DNA of 64,000 nucleotides from Bin107 sp965221655 (lineage in GTDB: Bacteria > UBA8248): contig OZ244906.1 of the NCBI GenBank assembly GCA_965221655.1, positions 1,364,001 to 1,428,000 of the forward strand. The letters run 5' to 3'. The notes under the pieces are model-generated. The model was not told the origin of the DNA and ran no database searches. It saw only the letters and a program-made list of their open reading frames with translations. The position numbers were made by a program, and so were the translations under genes. Shown piece after piece: positions 47,850 to 55,443 of the stretch (positions are counted from its first letter, which is position 1; each line of letters opens with the position of its first letter).

Positions 47850-50651
47850 ATGGAAACCAAGCCCCGACAAACCAGGGACATTCCTCTCGGCGGAGGCGAG
47901 GCGCCCGTCCCGACGAACGGAGCCGAACACGACGCTCCCGCAGAGGCAGAGCGCCTGCCCGGCGTGCCGGGCGCGTTTGTCCTCGAGGAGGAAACAGAGC
48001 TCGACAGGATAGAGAGAAGCGAGTGGCTCGAGTCGCTCGACTATGTTCTCCAGACCCGCGGGCCCGCACGCACGAAAACCCTGCTGCGCCACTTACAAGT
48101 CCACGCGGTGCGTTCCGGCATCGCTCGCCCCTTCTCGGCGAACACCCCCTACATCAACACCATTCCGCTGGAGAAACAGCCTCCCTTCCCCGGCGATCGT
48201 CGAATCGAGCGGCGCATCAAGAGTCTCGTGCGCTGGAACGCAATGGCCATGGTGGTGCGCGCGAACACCGAGGACGCCTCCATCGGCGGACACATATCCA
48301 CCTACGCCTCGGCCGCCACACTGCTTGAAGTCGGCTTCAACCATTTCTTCCGGGGCAAGGATCACCCCTGCGGCGGCGACATCGTGTACTTTCAGGGCCA
48401 CAGCGCGCCGGGCATATACGCGAGAGCGTTTCTGGAAGGACGCCTGACGGAGAAGAACCTCGAGAACTTCCGGCGCGAACTCGAAGAGGGCGGCGGACTC
48501 TCCTCCTACCCCCATCCGTGGCTGATGCCCGATTTTTGGGAATACCCCACGGTATCCATGGGGCTCTCCTCGCTCATGGCCATATATCAGGCACGCTATC
48601 TGCGCTACCTCGAGGACCGCGGCCTCAAGCCCGCGACGGGCCAGAAGGTATGGGCGTTCCTGGGCGACGGCGAGATGGACGAGCCCGAATCGCTGGGCGC
48701 CATCACCCTTGCCGCACGCGAGCAACTCGACAATCTCGTTTTCGTCATCAACTGCAACCTCCAGCGGCTCGACGGCCCGGTGCGGGGCAACGGGAAGATT
48801 ATCCAGGAACTGGAGGCTGCGTTTCACGGAGCGCGATGGAACGTCATCAAGGTCGTCTGGGGAGACGACTGGGACCCCTTGATGGCGCTCGACAAGGAGG
48901 ACGCGCTGCTCAGGCGGATGAACGATACGGTCGACGGGCAATACCAGAAATACAGCGTCGAGAAGGTCAAGGAAGGCAGCTATCTGCGCGAACACTTCTT
49001 CGGCGGCGACGAGCGACTCCAGGCCATGGCCGCCACCCTCTCCGACGAGAACCTCAACAGGATGCGGCGCGGGGGGCACGACCCCGAAAAGGTGTTCGCC
49101 GCCTACCAGGCCGCCCTGGAGGCCAAGGGGTACCCGACCGTCATCCTCGCCAAGACGGTGAAGGGCTACGGCCTGGGCGAGAGCGGCGAGGGCCGCAACG
49201 TTACCCACCAGCAAAAAAAGCTCAACCAGGACGAGCTCCAGGAGTTTCGCACGCGCTTCGAAATCCCGCTCTCGGACGAGGAAGTCGCGGCGGCGCCCTT
49301 CTACCGCCCGCCGGAGGACAGCCCCGAGATTCGGTATCTGAAAGAAAAACGAGAAGCCCTCGGCGGCTACGTGCCCACCAGGCGCAGCGTCTGCGCACCC
49401 CTCAAGGCGCCGCCGCTTGATTTGTTCGAAGAGTTCTTCCAGGGCACGGACGGCCGCGAGGTCTCCACGACCATGGTGTTCGTCCGCCTCTTGAGCAAGC
49501 TGCTCCGCGACGAGGGGCTGGGCAAGCTCATCGTCCCCATCGTGCCCGACGAGGCCAGGACGTTCGGCATGGAGGCCCTGTTTCGGCAAATCGGCATCTA
49601 CTCCCACGTCGGCCAACTCTACGAACCCGTCGACCGCGACAGCCTCCTCTATTACAAGGAGGCGCAAGACGGACAAATTCTCGAGGAGGGAATCACCGAG
49701 GCGGGTTCGATGGCCTCGTTCATCGCCGCAGGCACCGCCTACGCCACCCACGGCGTCAATACCATTCCGTTCTACATCTACTATTCCATGTTCGGCTTCC
49801 AGCGCATCGGCGACCTCATCTGGGCAGCCGCCGACATGCGCACGCGGGGTTTCCTCATCGGGGGAACGGCGGGCAGAACCACCCTGAACGGCGAAGGACT
49901 CCAGCACCAGGACGGCAACAGCCACCTTCTGGCCTATCCCGTTCCCAACCTGCTCACCTACGACCCGGCCTTCGCCTTCGAGATGGCGGTGATCATCCAG
50001 GACGGAATCCGCAGGATGTACCAGGAGCAGGAAGACGTCTTCTACTATCTCACCGCCTACAACGAGAACTACGCCATGCCCCCGATGCCCGGGGATGCGA
50101 AAGAAGGGATTCTGAAGGGCATGTACCTCTACAAGGAATCCGAGAAGGAGTGGGGGCTGCGGGCACAACTTCTGGGCAGCGGCACCATTATGAACCAGGT
50201 GCTCGAGGCGCAGAAGATTCTGGAGGAGCGCTATTCGGTCTCCACCGACGTGTGGAGCGTCACGAGCTACAAGGAACTGCGGCGCGACGCCCTTGAGGCC
50301 GAACGATGGAACATGCTGCACCCGGATCACCCGCCCAGGGTTCCCTACGTTACGCAATGCCTCTCGCGCACGCCCGGCGTTTGCGTGGCGGCCTCGGACT
50401 ACGTGAAGGCCACGCCCGATTCGGTTGCGAAGTGGGTGCCGCGCCCCATGATTTCGCTGGGGACCGAGGGCTTCGGCAGAAGCGAATCGAGAGCGGCGCT
50501 GCGCGATTTCTTTGAAATCGACGCGCGCTACATCGTGCTCGCCACCCTCTACGCCCTCTCGCGCGAGAAGCACCTCTACCCCGATTTCGTGAACAAGGCG
50601 ATGCAAGAGCTGGACATCAACCCCGAGAAGCTCAACCCCATGACCTCCTAG
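47850..50651 (+). CDS. aceE: Pyruvate dehydrogenase E1 component, homodimeric type
   Basis: ThDP-dependent E1 of the pyruvate dehydrogenase complex: decarboxylates pyruvate and reductively acetylates lipoyl-E2. The 933-aa chain is the large homodimeric AceE form, not the two-subunit PdhA/PdhB form. Seen are the ThDP motif GDGEMDEPESLG...VFVINCNLQRLDGP, PYINTIPLEKQPPFPGD near the N-terminus, the active-site region GEGLQHQDGNSHLLA and the C-terminal transketolase domain. An ATG at 47808 overlaps a possible -10 (TATGCT, 47807-47812; TTTTCG 17 bp upstream), so 47850 (METKPRQTRD) is preferred. It is followed by aceF after 20 bp. Confidence 0.96.
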   Translation: METKPRQTRDIPLGGGEAPVPTNGAEHDAPAEAERLPGVPGAFVLEEETELDRIERSEWLESLDYVLQTRGPARTKTLLRHLQVHAVRSGIARPFSANTPYINTIPLEKQPPFPGDRRIERRIKSLVRWNAMAMVVRANTEDASIGGHISTYASAATLLEVGFNHFFRGKDHPCGGDIVYFQGHSAPGIYARAFLEGRLTEKNLENFRRELEEGGGLSSYPHPWLMPDFWEYPTVSMGLSSLMAIYQARYLRYLEDRGLKPATGQKVWAFLGDGEMDEPESLGAITLAAREQLDNLVFVINCNLQRLDGPVRGNGKIIQELEAAFHGARWNVIKVVWGDDWDPLMALDKEDALLRRMNDTVDGQYQKYSVEKVKEGSYLREHFFGGDERLQAMAATLSDENLNRMRRGGHDPEKVFAAYQAALEAKGYPTVILAKTVKGYGLGESGEGRNVTHQQKKLNQDELQEFRTRFEIPLSDEEVAAAPFYRPPEDSPEIRYLKEKREALGGYVPTRRSVCAPLKAPPLDLFEEFFQGTDGREVSTTMVFVRLLSKLLRDEGLGKLIVPIVPDEARTFGMEALFRQIGIYSHVGQLYEPVDRDSLLYYKEAQDGQILEEGITEAGSMASFIAAGTAYATHGVNTIPFYIYYSMFGFQRIGDLIWAAADMRTRGFLIGGTAGRTTLNGEGLQHQDGNSHLLAYPVPNLLTYDPAFAFEMAVIIQDGIRRMYQEQEDVFYYLTAYNENYAMPPMPGDAKEGILKGMYLYKESEKEWGLRAQLLGSGTIMNQVLEAQKILEERYSVSTDVWSVTSYKELRRDALEAERWNMLHPDHPPRVPYVTQCLSRTPGVCVAASDYVKATPDSVAKWVPRPMISLGTEGFGRSESRAALRDFFEIDARYIVLATLYALSREKHLYPDFVNKAMQELDINPEKLNPMTS

Positions 50652-50671
50652 CCCCGCCCCGAGAGAGCCCC

Positions 50672-52132
50672 ATGACAATCGAACTCAAACTTCCCGAGTT
50701 GGGGGAAAACATCACGTCCGGAAAGGTGATCGCCGTCCTGGTGAACGAGGGCGAGACCGTTGATGTGGATCAGTCCGTCATCGAGGTGGAAACCGACAAG
50801 GCGCTCATCGAGGTCCCTTCGTCCGTCGCGGGCACGATAACGGAAATTCTTCTCAAGCCCGGCGACGACGCCGCGGTGGGAGAAACCATTCTCGTCATCG
50901 AAGAAGGCGAGGCGGAAGAAGGCGAGGCGGGCGCGGAACCTGCACCCTACGAGGAAACCGAGCAGACCCCCCTGTTCCAGACCCCGGAACCTCCCGATGC
51001 GCCGGAAGCCGAACCCGTGCTGACGGACGCCGCCCCGGCGCCACCCGACGCGCCGGAAGCTGAGTTGGCGGCGACGGACGCCCCCCCGGCGCCTCCCGTG
51101 CCACAGAGCGAGGAAACACACGAGGAGGAAGTTCCCGCGCCGGCGGACGCCTCCGCCACCCATGCGCCGGAAGCCTCTGCCGCCGCACCCGAAACGCCCG
51201 AGCCACCAGCTTCCGACGCGCCTGCGGCGCCCGCGCCCGCGGCTCCTTCCGTGCACAGAATCGCGCGCGAGGCGGGCGTCGACATACACGACGTGCCGGG
51301 CAGCGGCATCGGGGGCAGGATATCCGAACGCGACGTGCGCGCGTTCACGGCCGCCGCGGGAGGCGACACCGCGACGGACGCCCCCGCGCGGACGACCCTG
51401 CCCCTGCAACTGCCCGACCTTGAGCGATGGGGAGAGACCGAGCGCGCCCCGATGTCGGGGATTCGCCGCGCGACGTCGGAGAACCTCGCCCGTGCGTGGG
51501 CGCACGTTCCCCACGTAACGCAGTGCGAAAAGGCCGACATTTCCAAAATCGAGGAACTCAGAAAAAGGTTCGCACCCAGAGCAGAGGCTCTCGGCGGGAA
51601 GCTCACCATCACGGCGATTCTGCTCAAGGTCGTCGCCTCGGCCCTCAAGGTCTTCCCCCAGTTCAACGCGAGCGTGGACGCAGCGGCCGAAGAAATCGTC
51701 TACAAGAAATACGTCAGCGTGGGCGTCGCCGTGGACACCGAAAACGGCCTTCTCGTTCCCGTGATCCGCGACGCGGACAGGAAGAACGTCCTCGAACTCT
51801 CCGCGGAGCTGAGCGAAGCCGCCGAGCGCGCACGCGCGCGAAAACTCGCCCCCGACGACATGGCGGGCGGCTCCATCACCATCACGAACCTCGGCGGCTT
51901 CGGCGGCACCTACTTCACCCCGATCGTGAACTGGCCCGAGGTCGCCATCGTGGGCGTCTCGCGCGCGCGGGTCGAGCCGGTGTGGTCGGGCGAGGAGTTC
52001 GAACCACGCCTCATGCTCCCGCTCATGGTTTCCTACGACCACCGCCTCATAGACGGGGCGGACGGCGTCAGATTCCTGAGATGGGTGGCCGACGCTCTGG
52101 AAGAGCCCATGCTCATCAGCCTGGAGGGCTGA
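50672..52132 (+). CDS. aceF: Dihydrolipoamide acetyltransferase, PDH E2 component
   Basis: Core of the pyruvate dehydrogenase complex. 486 aa: one lipoyl domain (residues 1-77, lipoylation Lys43 in EVETDKALIEVPS), an unusually long Ala/Pro/Glu-rich flexible linker (about 80-190) containing degenerate PPDAPEAE repeats, a peripheral-subunit-binding domain (VHRIAREAGVDIHDVPGSGIGGRISERDV), and the catalytic CAT domain with the acetyltransferase His/Asp in SYDHRLIDGADG. It has a single lipoyl domain, whereas enterobacterial AceF has three. ATG at 50672 follows aceE. No E3 gene lies downstream on this strand. Confidence 0.95.
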   Translation: MTIELKLPELGENITSGKVIAVLVNEGETVDVDQSVIEVETDKALIEVPSSVAGTITEILLKPGDDAAVGETILVIEEGEAEEGEAGAEPAPYEETEQTPLFQTPEPPDAPEAEPVLTDAAPAPPDAPEAELAATDAPPAPPVPQSEETHEEEVPAPADASATHAPEASAAAPETPEPPASDAPAAPAPAAPSVHRIAREAGVDIHDVPGSGIGGRISERDVRAFTAAAGGDTATDAPARTTLPLQLPDLERWGETERAPMSGIRRATSENLARAWAHVPHVTQCEKADISKIEELRKRFAPRAEALGGKLTITAILLKVVASALKVFPQFNASVDAAAEEIVYKKYVSVGVAVDTENGLLVPVIRDADRKNVLELSAELSEAAERARARKLAPDDMAGGSITITNLGGFGGTYFTPIVNWPEVAIVGVSRARVEPVWSGEEFEPRLMLPLMVSYDHRLIDGADGVRFLRWVADALEEPMLISLEG

Positions 52133-52278
52133 GCGGGGCGCACGGGCGCACTCCCGAGAGGGAGGCGAAATCCACGCCCATGCCTTCTGCTCAGAGAGTC
52201 TGCGCGCCAGACGCAAACTCCGGGCTCGTTCCGGAAAACTTACCGCTCCGCTCCCCTCATCGCTTGGGCGTTTTTTCG

Positions 52279-52860
52279 ATGGCGCATCTTCTGGGCGACT
52301 GGGATTTTCTGCACTACTGGTGGTGGAAGCCCTACCTCGAGTTTCTCGTCGGCCTCGCATGGTTTGCGGGCGTCATCGCAATCGGGGCGCTCATCTTCTT
52401 CGCCATCACCGGAAGTACGAGGCTGGCCGAATACCGGGCGAGCATCTTCCCCCCGAAAGAGCCCGAAATTCCAGAAGACGAGGCCGCTCTGGTCGAATTC
52501 ATGGAGTCGTTCTTCCCCGAGACGAGCGAGGAGGAAATACTCGGGATGGAGACGATTATCGAGGACGTCTTGCGAGAGGACGTGGACCCGCAGGCGGCGC
52601 ATGCAATTGAGGAGCGCGGCATACCGGTTCGGCTGCTGACGCTTCCGCCTCCTGAAGTCGTGCGCGCGGCGCGCGCCTACCCCCTCGCCGCGTGGGTTCC
52701 GCACATGGGCGCGATAGAGGTCTACGCCTCGACGCTCAAGGGCGCGTGCCTGCGCGATCCGCGCCGCTACAGACAGAAGATAGGCGAGGTGCTCGCGGAC
52801 GAAATCGCCCGCGCCCTGGAAGCGCAGGAGCTTGAGGATTCCGACCCGCAGCAGCCCTAG
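52279..52860 (+). CDS. Membrane-anchored protein with a zincin-like but degenerate C-terminus
   Basis: 193 aa. One N-terminal transmembrane helix (PYLEFLVGLAWFAGVIAIGALIFF by position about 16-40, preceded by a WWW cluster), then an acidic soluble domain. The tail IEVYASTLKGACLRDPRRYRQKIGEVLADEIARALEAQEL has the layout of the last helices of small zincin-like metallopeptidases (PF06262 type), but the HExxH zinc motif would be ADEIARA, so it is probably not an active protease. The family link is inference. ATG at 52279 has no strong RBS and follows TTTTTT. It ends tail to tail with the next gene, sharing the bases CTAG for both stop codons. Confidence 0.65.
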   Translation: MAHLLGDWDFLHYWWWKPYLEFLVGLAWFAGVIAIGALIFFAITGSTRLAEYRASIFPPKEPEIPEDEAALVEFMESFFPETSEEEILGMETIIEDVLREDVDPQAAHAIEERGIPVRLLTLPPPEVVRAARAYPLAAWVPHMGAIEVYASTLKGACLRDPRRYRQKIGEVLADEIARALEAQELEDSDPQQP

Positions 52861-54371
52861 CCTTGCGCGTCGTGTCCGCCCAGCTCGGCGGGGTCGGTCA
52901 CCTCGACGCTTCCCCGCAGGCCGAAGACGCGCTGCATCTTCTTCCTGAAAGACGGCGTAAAGAGCCTTTCGGCATAAAACCTGCCCGCCACCCGCTTGTT
53001 CACCTGCGCCAGCGTGGGATAGACGTGCACCGTGTCCACCACCTCTTTGACGTGCATCTTCTTGCGAACGGCCAGCACGAATTCATGGAGTATCTCTCCC
53101 GCCGCGGGTCCGATGAGGTCGGCCCCCACGAGCCTGCCCTTTCGGTCGCACACCACCTTGCAGCAGCCCTCGGTCTCCCCGTCCAGAACGGCGCGATCCA
53201 CCCGGCTCATCGGGAAACGAAAGACTTGCGTGCCGTCCTCCCCCAGCACCCTGGAGGCTTGCGCTTCGTCCATGCCGACGTGCGCCACCTCGGGCGTCGT
53301 GTAGATCGTCCAGGGCACGGCGTGGTAGCTCGTCTTTTTCTTGAGAAACGGCAGCGGCACGCCGAACGGGGCGCTGAAGAGCATGTTCCTCAGCGCCACG
53401 CCCGCCTCGTATTCCGCCATGTGGGTGAAGAGATACTGCCCCCTCACGTCTCCCGCCGCGAAAATGCGCGGATTCGCCGTCTGCAGATACGCATCCGTCT
53501 CCACGCCGCGCTGCGTGCAGGTAACGCCCGCCTTTTCGAGGTTCATTCCGCCCACGTTGGGTGAGCGGCCCGTGGCGATCAGCAACTGATCGCAGAGCCA
53601 TTCTCTCTTGCCCGCGGGGGTATCCGCCTCCACGAGAATCCCCTCCTCGCGCCGCTCGACCCTTGTCGTCTCCACCTCGAAATGGAGCCTCAGACCCGAT
53701 TCTTCCAGCGAGGTGGCCAGTATCGCCGCCATCTCCTCATCGAGTCTCGGCAGGAGCTTGGGCGCACGTTGCAACACGTCTACCTCGGCGCCCAGCTGCT
53801 GAAACGCCTGGGAGAGCTCCAGGCCGATCGGCCCGGCCCCCAGCACCACGAGGCGCCTCGGCAACTCTTCTAAATCGAACACGGTTTCGTTCGTGAGATA
53901 GGGCACGCCGTCGAGGCCATCGATGGGCGGCACGAAGGGAGAACTCCCCATCGAAAGCAAAAACCGCCTGGCGCGCAGCACCCTGCCGTCGACCTCGAAC
54001 GTATCGGGGCCGGTGAAGGCGCCGTCGCCGAAGATCACCTCGATGCCCATACCCTCGAAACGCTCTGGCGCGTCGTGCTCGCCGATGTGGGCCTGAGCAG
54101 TCTTCATGCGCTTCATGACGCGCGGGAAATCAACGCGCACCTCGCCCGTATCGATGCCGAACTCCGCGAGCGCGCGCGACTGGGCCGCCAGCCGCGCCGA
54201 GCGGATAAGACCCTTTGAAGGCACGCACCCGTAGTTCAGACAATCGCCGCCAAGCTTCGCCTTCTCCACCAGGGCGACCCGGGCGCCCAGTTGCGCCGCA
54301 CCCACCGAGGCCACCAGACCACCGACGCCTCCTCCAATGGCCACCAAATCGAACGTCGATTCCTTCGACAT
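52857..54371 (-). CDS. FAD-dependent pyridine nucleotide-disulfide oxidoreductase (Lpd/MerA-like)
   Basis: 504 aa. FAD loop LVAIGGGVGGLVASVGAA, redox-active Cys44 and Cys49 in GGDCLNYGCVPSKGL, NAD(P) loop VVLGAGPIGLELSQAF, second FAD motif RIFAAGDV, and the dimerisation domain. In lipoamide dehydrogenase the C-terminus has HAHPTxxE with the catalytic His-Glu pair; here it reads VHVYPTLAQ, so both residues are replaced. It also has about 40 residues after that motif. It is therefore unlikely to be the E3 of the pyruvate dehydrogenase complex. ATG at 54371 (MSKESTFDL). Head to head with a Sec-containing glutaredoxin-DinB gene, a possible partner. Confidence 0.9.
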   Translation of the reverse strand: MSKESTFDLVAIGGGVGGLVASVGAAQLGARVALVEKAKLGGDCLNYGCVPSKGLIRSARLAAQSRALAEFGIDTGEVRVDFPRVMKRMKTAQAHIGEHDAPERFEGMGIEVIFGDGAFTGPDTFEVDGRVLRARRFLLSMGSSPFVPPIDGLDGVPYLTNETVFDLEELPRRLVVLGAGPIGLELSQAFQQLGAEVDVLQRAPKLLPRLDEEMAAILATSLEESGLRLHFEVETTRVERREEGILVEADTPAGKREWLCDQLLIATGRSPNVGGMNLEKAGVTCTQRGVETDAYLQTANPRIFAAGDVRGQYLFTHMAEYEAGVALRNMLFSAPFGVPLPFLKKKTSYHAVPWTIYTTPEVAHVGMDEAQASRVLGEDGTQVFRFPMSRVDRAVLDGETEGCCKVVCDRKGRLVGADLIGPAAGEILHEFVLAVRKKMHVKEVVDTVHVYPTLAQVNKRVAGRFYAERLFTPSFRKKMQRVFGLRGSVEVTDPAELGGHDAQG

Positions 54372-54660
54372 GTCCGTATCCTCTCGAGACGGCGAAAAGC
54401 GCTCCATCGGCACAGCCCCGCACGATGGGCGGCCGAGGTCGCCCTTGCCTTCCGGGCACGATGAAAACGACTCCGCGTCGCGCAAAAAACCGGGAACCGC
54501 GCCGGTGCTGCTCGATGCGCGAACGCCAGAGCGTGGAAATAGTAAAGCACGCGGCCTGCAACCGCCATAGCACGCAGCCGCATTTCCCCCGCTCGGACGC
54601 ATTTGGTATGATATGCGCATCGACCACGCATTCCACGCGTCCATTCTGGGGAGAGAAGCA
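54372..54660. promoter_or_regulatory. Divergent promoter region between disulfide reductase and selenoprotein
   Basis: A 289-bp region serving both genes. On the plus strand TATGAT (54607-54612) with TTCCCC 17 bp upstream is a possible promoter with a weak -35; the predicted start is about 40 nt before the selenoprotein ATG. No regulator gene or clear dyad is seen. No protein-like ORF is present. Confidence 0.4.
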
Positions 54661-55413
54661 ATGGAACCAGTCAAGGTATACACGCGGCACGGCTGATATA
54701 CCTGTGCTCTCACGAGAGAGTTTCTCTCGTCCAACGGTCTGGAAGTCGTCAACAGGGACTGCACGAACGACGCCGAAGCACAGGCCGAACTCAAAGCGCT
54801 CGGCATCAAGGCCCTGCCCGTCTCCGTGCGGGGTGCGGACGTGGTTGTGGGCTACGACGTGGATACGCTCCGCAAGACCTTCGGCATAAAAGAAGACGGC
54901 GCGGGACCCCTCTCGTCCGAAAAGCTGCTCCACTACTACGCGATGGTCTTTGACGCCCTGCGCCGTGCGGTTCGTCAGATTCCCCTGGAAACGCTCGACT
55001 GGGTGTCACCCGGCAGACCCCGCACGCTGCGCCAGCTCACCTGGCACAGCTTCGAGCGGCCCGACCTCGTGATACAGGCCTACGAATCGGGCGCCTACAC
55101 CGAGGAGATGGTGCGGCGCTACGAAACGACCGCGAACGACTACCGCACCCAGGAGGACATCTGCGCCTACGGGGATGAAATCCAGGCGAAGCTTGCCGGT
55201 TTTCTCGGGGACGACTCCGGCGTGCTGGCCCACAAGGTGTCGAGCTATATGGGCCCCATCACCGTGCATGAGTTGATGATTCTCGCCCTCGGCCACGCTT
55301 TCCAGCATCTGCGCCAGACCTACCACTACTTCGAGATGCTGGACATCGCGCCGGAAAATCCCTTGCCGCCCGAGGACTACGCGGAGGTACCCGTTCCCCG
55401 GGACCTCTTCTAG
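54661..55413 (+). CDS. Selenocysteine-containing glutaredoxin fused to a DinB-like domain
   Basis: Read through one in-frame TGA (54694-54696, codon 12), the gene encodes 250 aa. Residues 1-76 are a glutaredoxin/NrdH domain: VKVYTRHG-U-YTCALTREFL, with Sec12 and Cys15 as the CxxC-type redox pair and Pro53 in ALPVSV as the usual cis-Pro. Residues about 84-229 form a DinB/YfiT-like four-helix domain with a probable metal triad H129 (TWHSFERP), H212 and H216 (GHAFQHLRQTYHYF). ATG at 54661 has GGGGAGAG 5 nt upstream, an excellent site. A SECIS-like hairpin follows the TGA. Without Sec recoding the only product would start at GTG 54826, which lacks half the glutaredoxin. The role is probably thiol redox chemistry; the substrate is unknown. 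Confidence 0.88.
54712..54730 (+). promoter_or_regulatory. Candidate bacterial SECIS element
   Basis: Stem ACGAGAG (54712-54718) pairs perfectly with CTCTCGT (54724-54730); an additional A-T pair (54719/54723) closes a GUU triloop. The apical loop begins 23 nt after the TGA codon and has G first and U second, matching the general rule for bacterial SECIS elements (short stem, G within the first two loop bases, 16-37 nt after UGA). It lies within the coding sequence, as in other bacterial selenoprotein genes, and would bind SelB. Confidence 0.8.
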
Positions 55414-55443
55414 CCAGAGCCCATTCTTCGAGGAGTTCGGCGC

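Noticed and set aside
50900..51250. Direct repeats in aceF as a mobile or repeat element
   Set aside because: They encode the flexible Ala/Pro/Glu linker of E2 and stay in frame; this is ordinary for PDH E2 proteins.
52857..54371. Annotation of the flavoprotein as PDH E3 (lpd)
   Set aside because: The C-terminal His-Glu catalytic dyad of lipoamide dehydrogenases is replaced (VHVYPTLAQ), and the gene is on the opposite strand to aceEF.
54605..54618. Possible sigma54 -24/-12 site (GG-N10-GC) before the selenoprotein gene
   Set aside because: Only the GG and GC pairs and two other bases agree with the consensus; no enhancer-binding regulator is nearby. A weak sigma70 -10 overlaps the same bases.
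54826..55413. Independent DinB-like gene starting at GTG 54826
   Set aside because: It begins inside the glutaredoxin domain, just after the cis-Pro, has no good RBS, and the upstream in-frame sequence is clearly homologous to glutaredoxin; the longer Sec-containing reading explains all the data.
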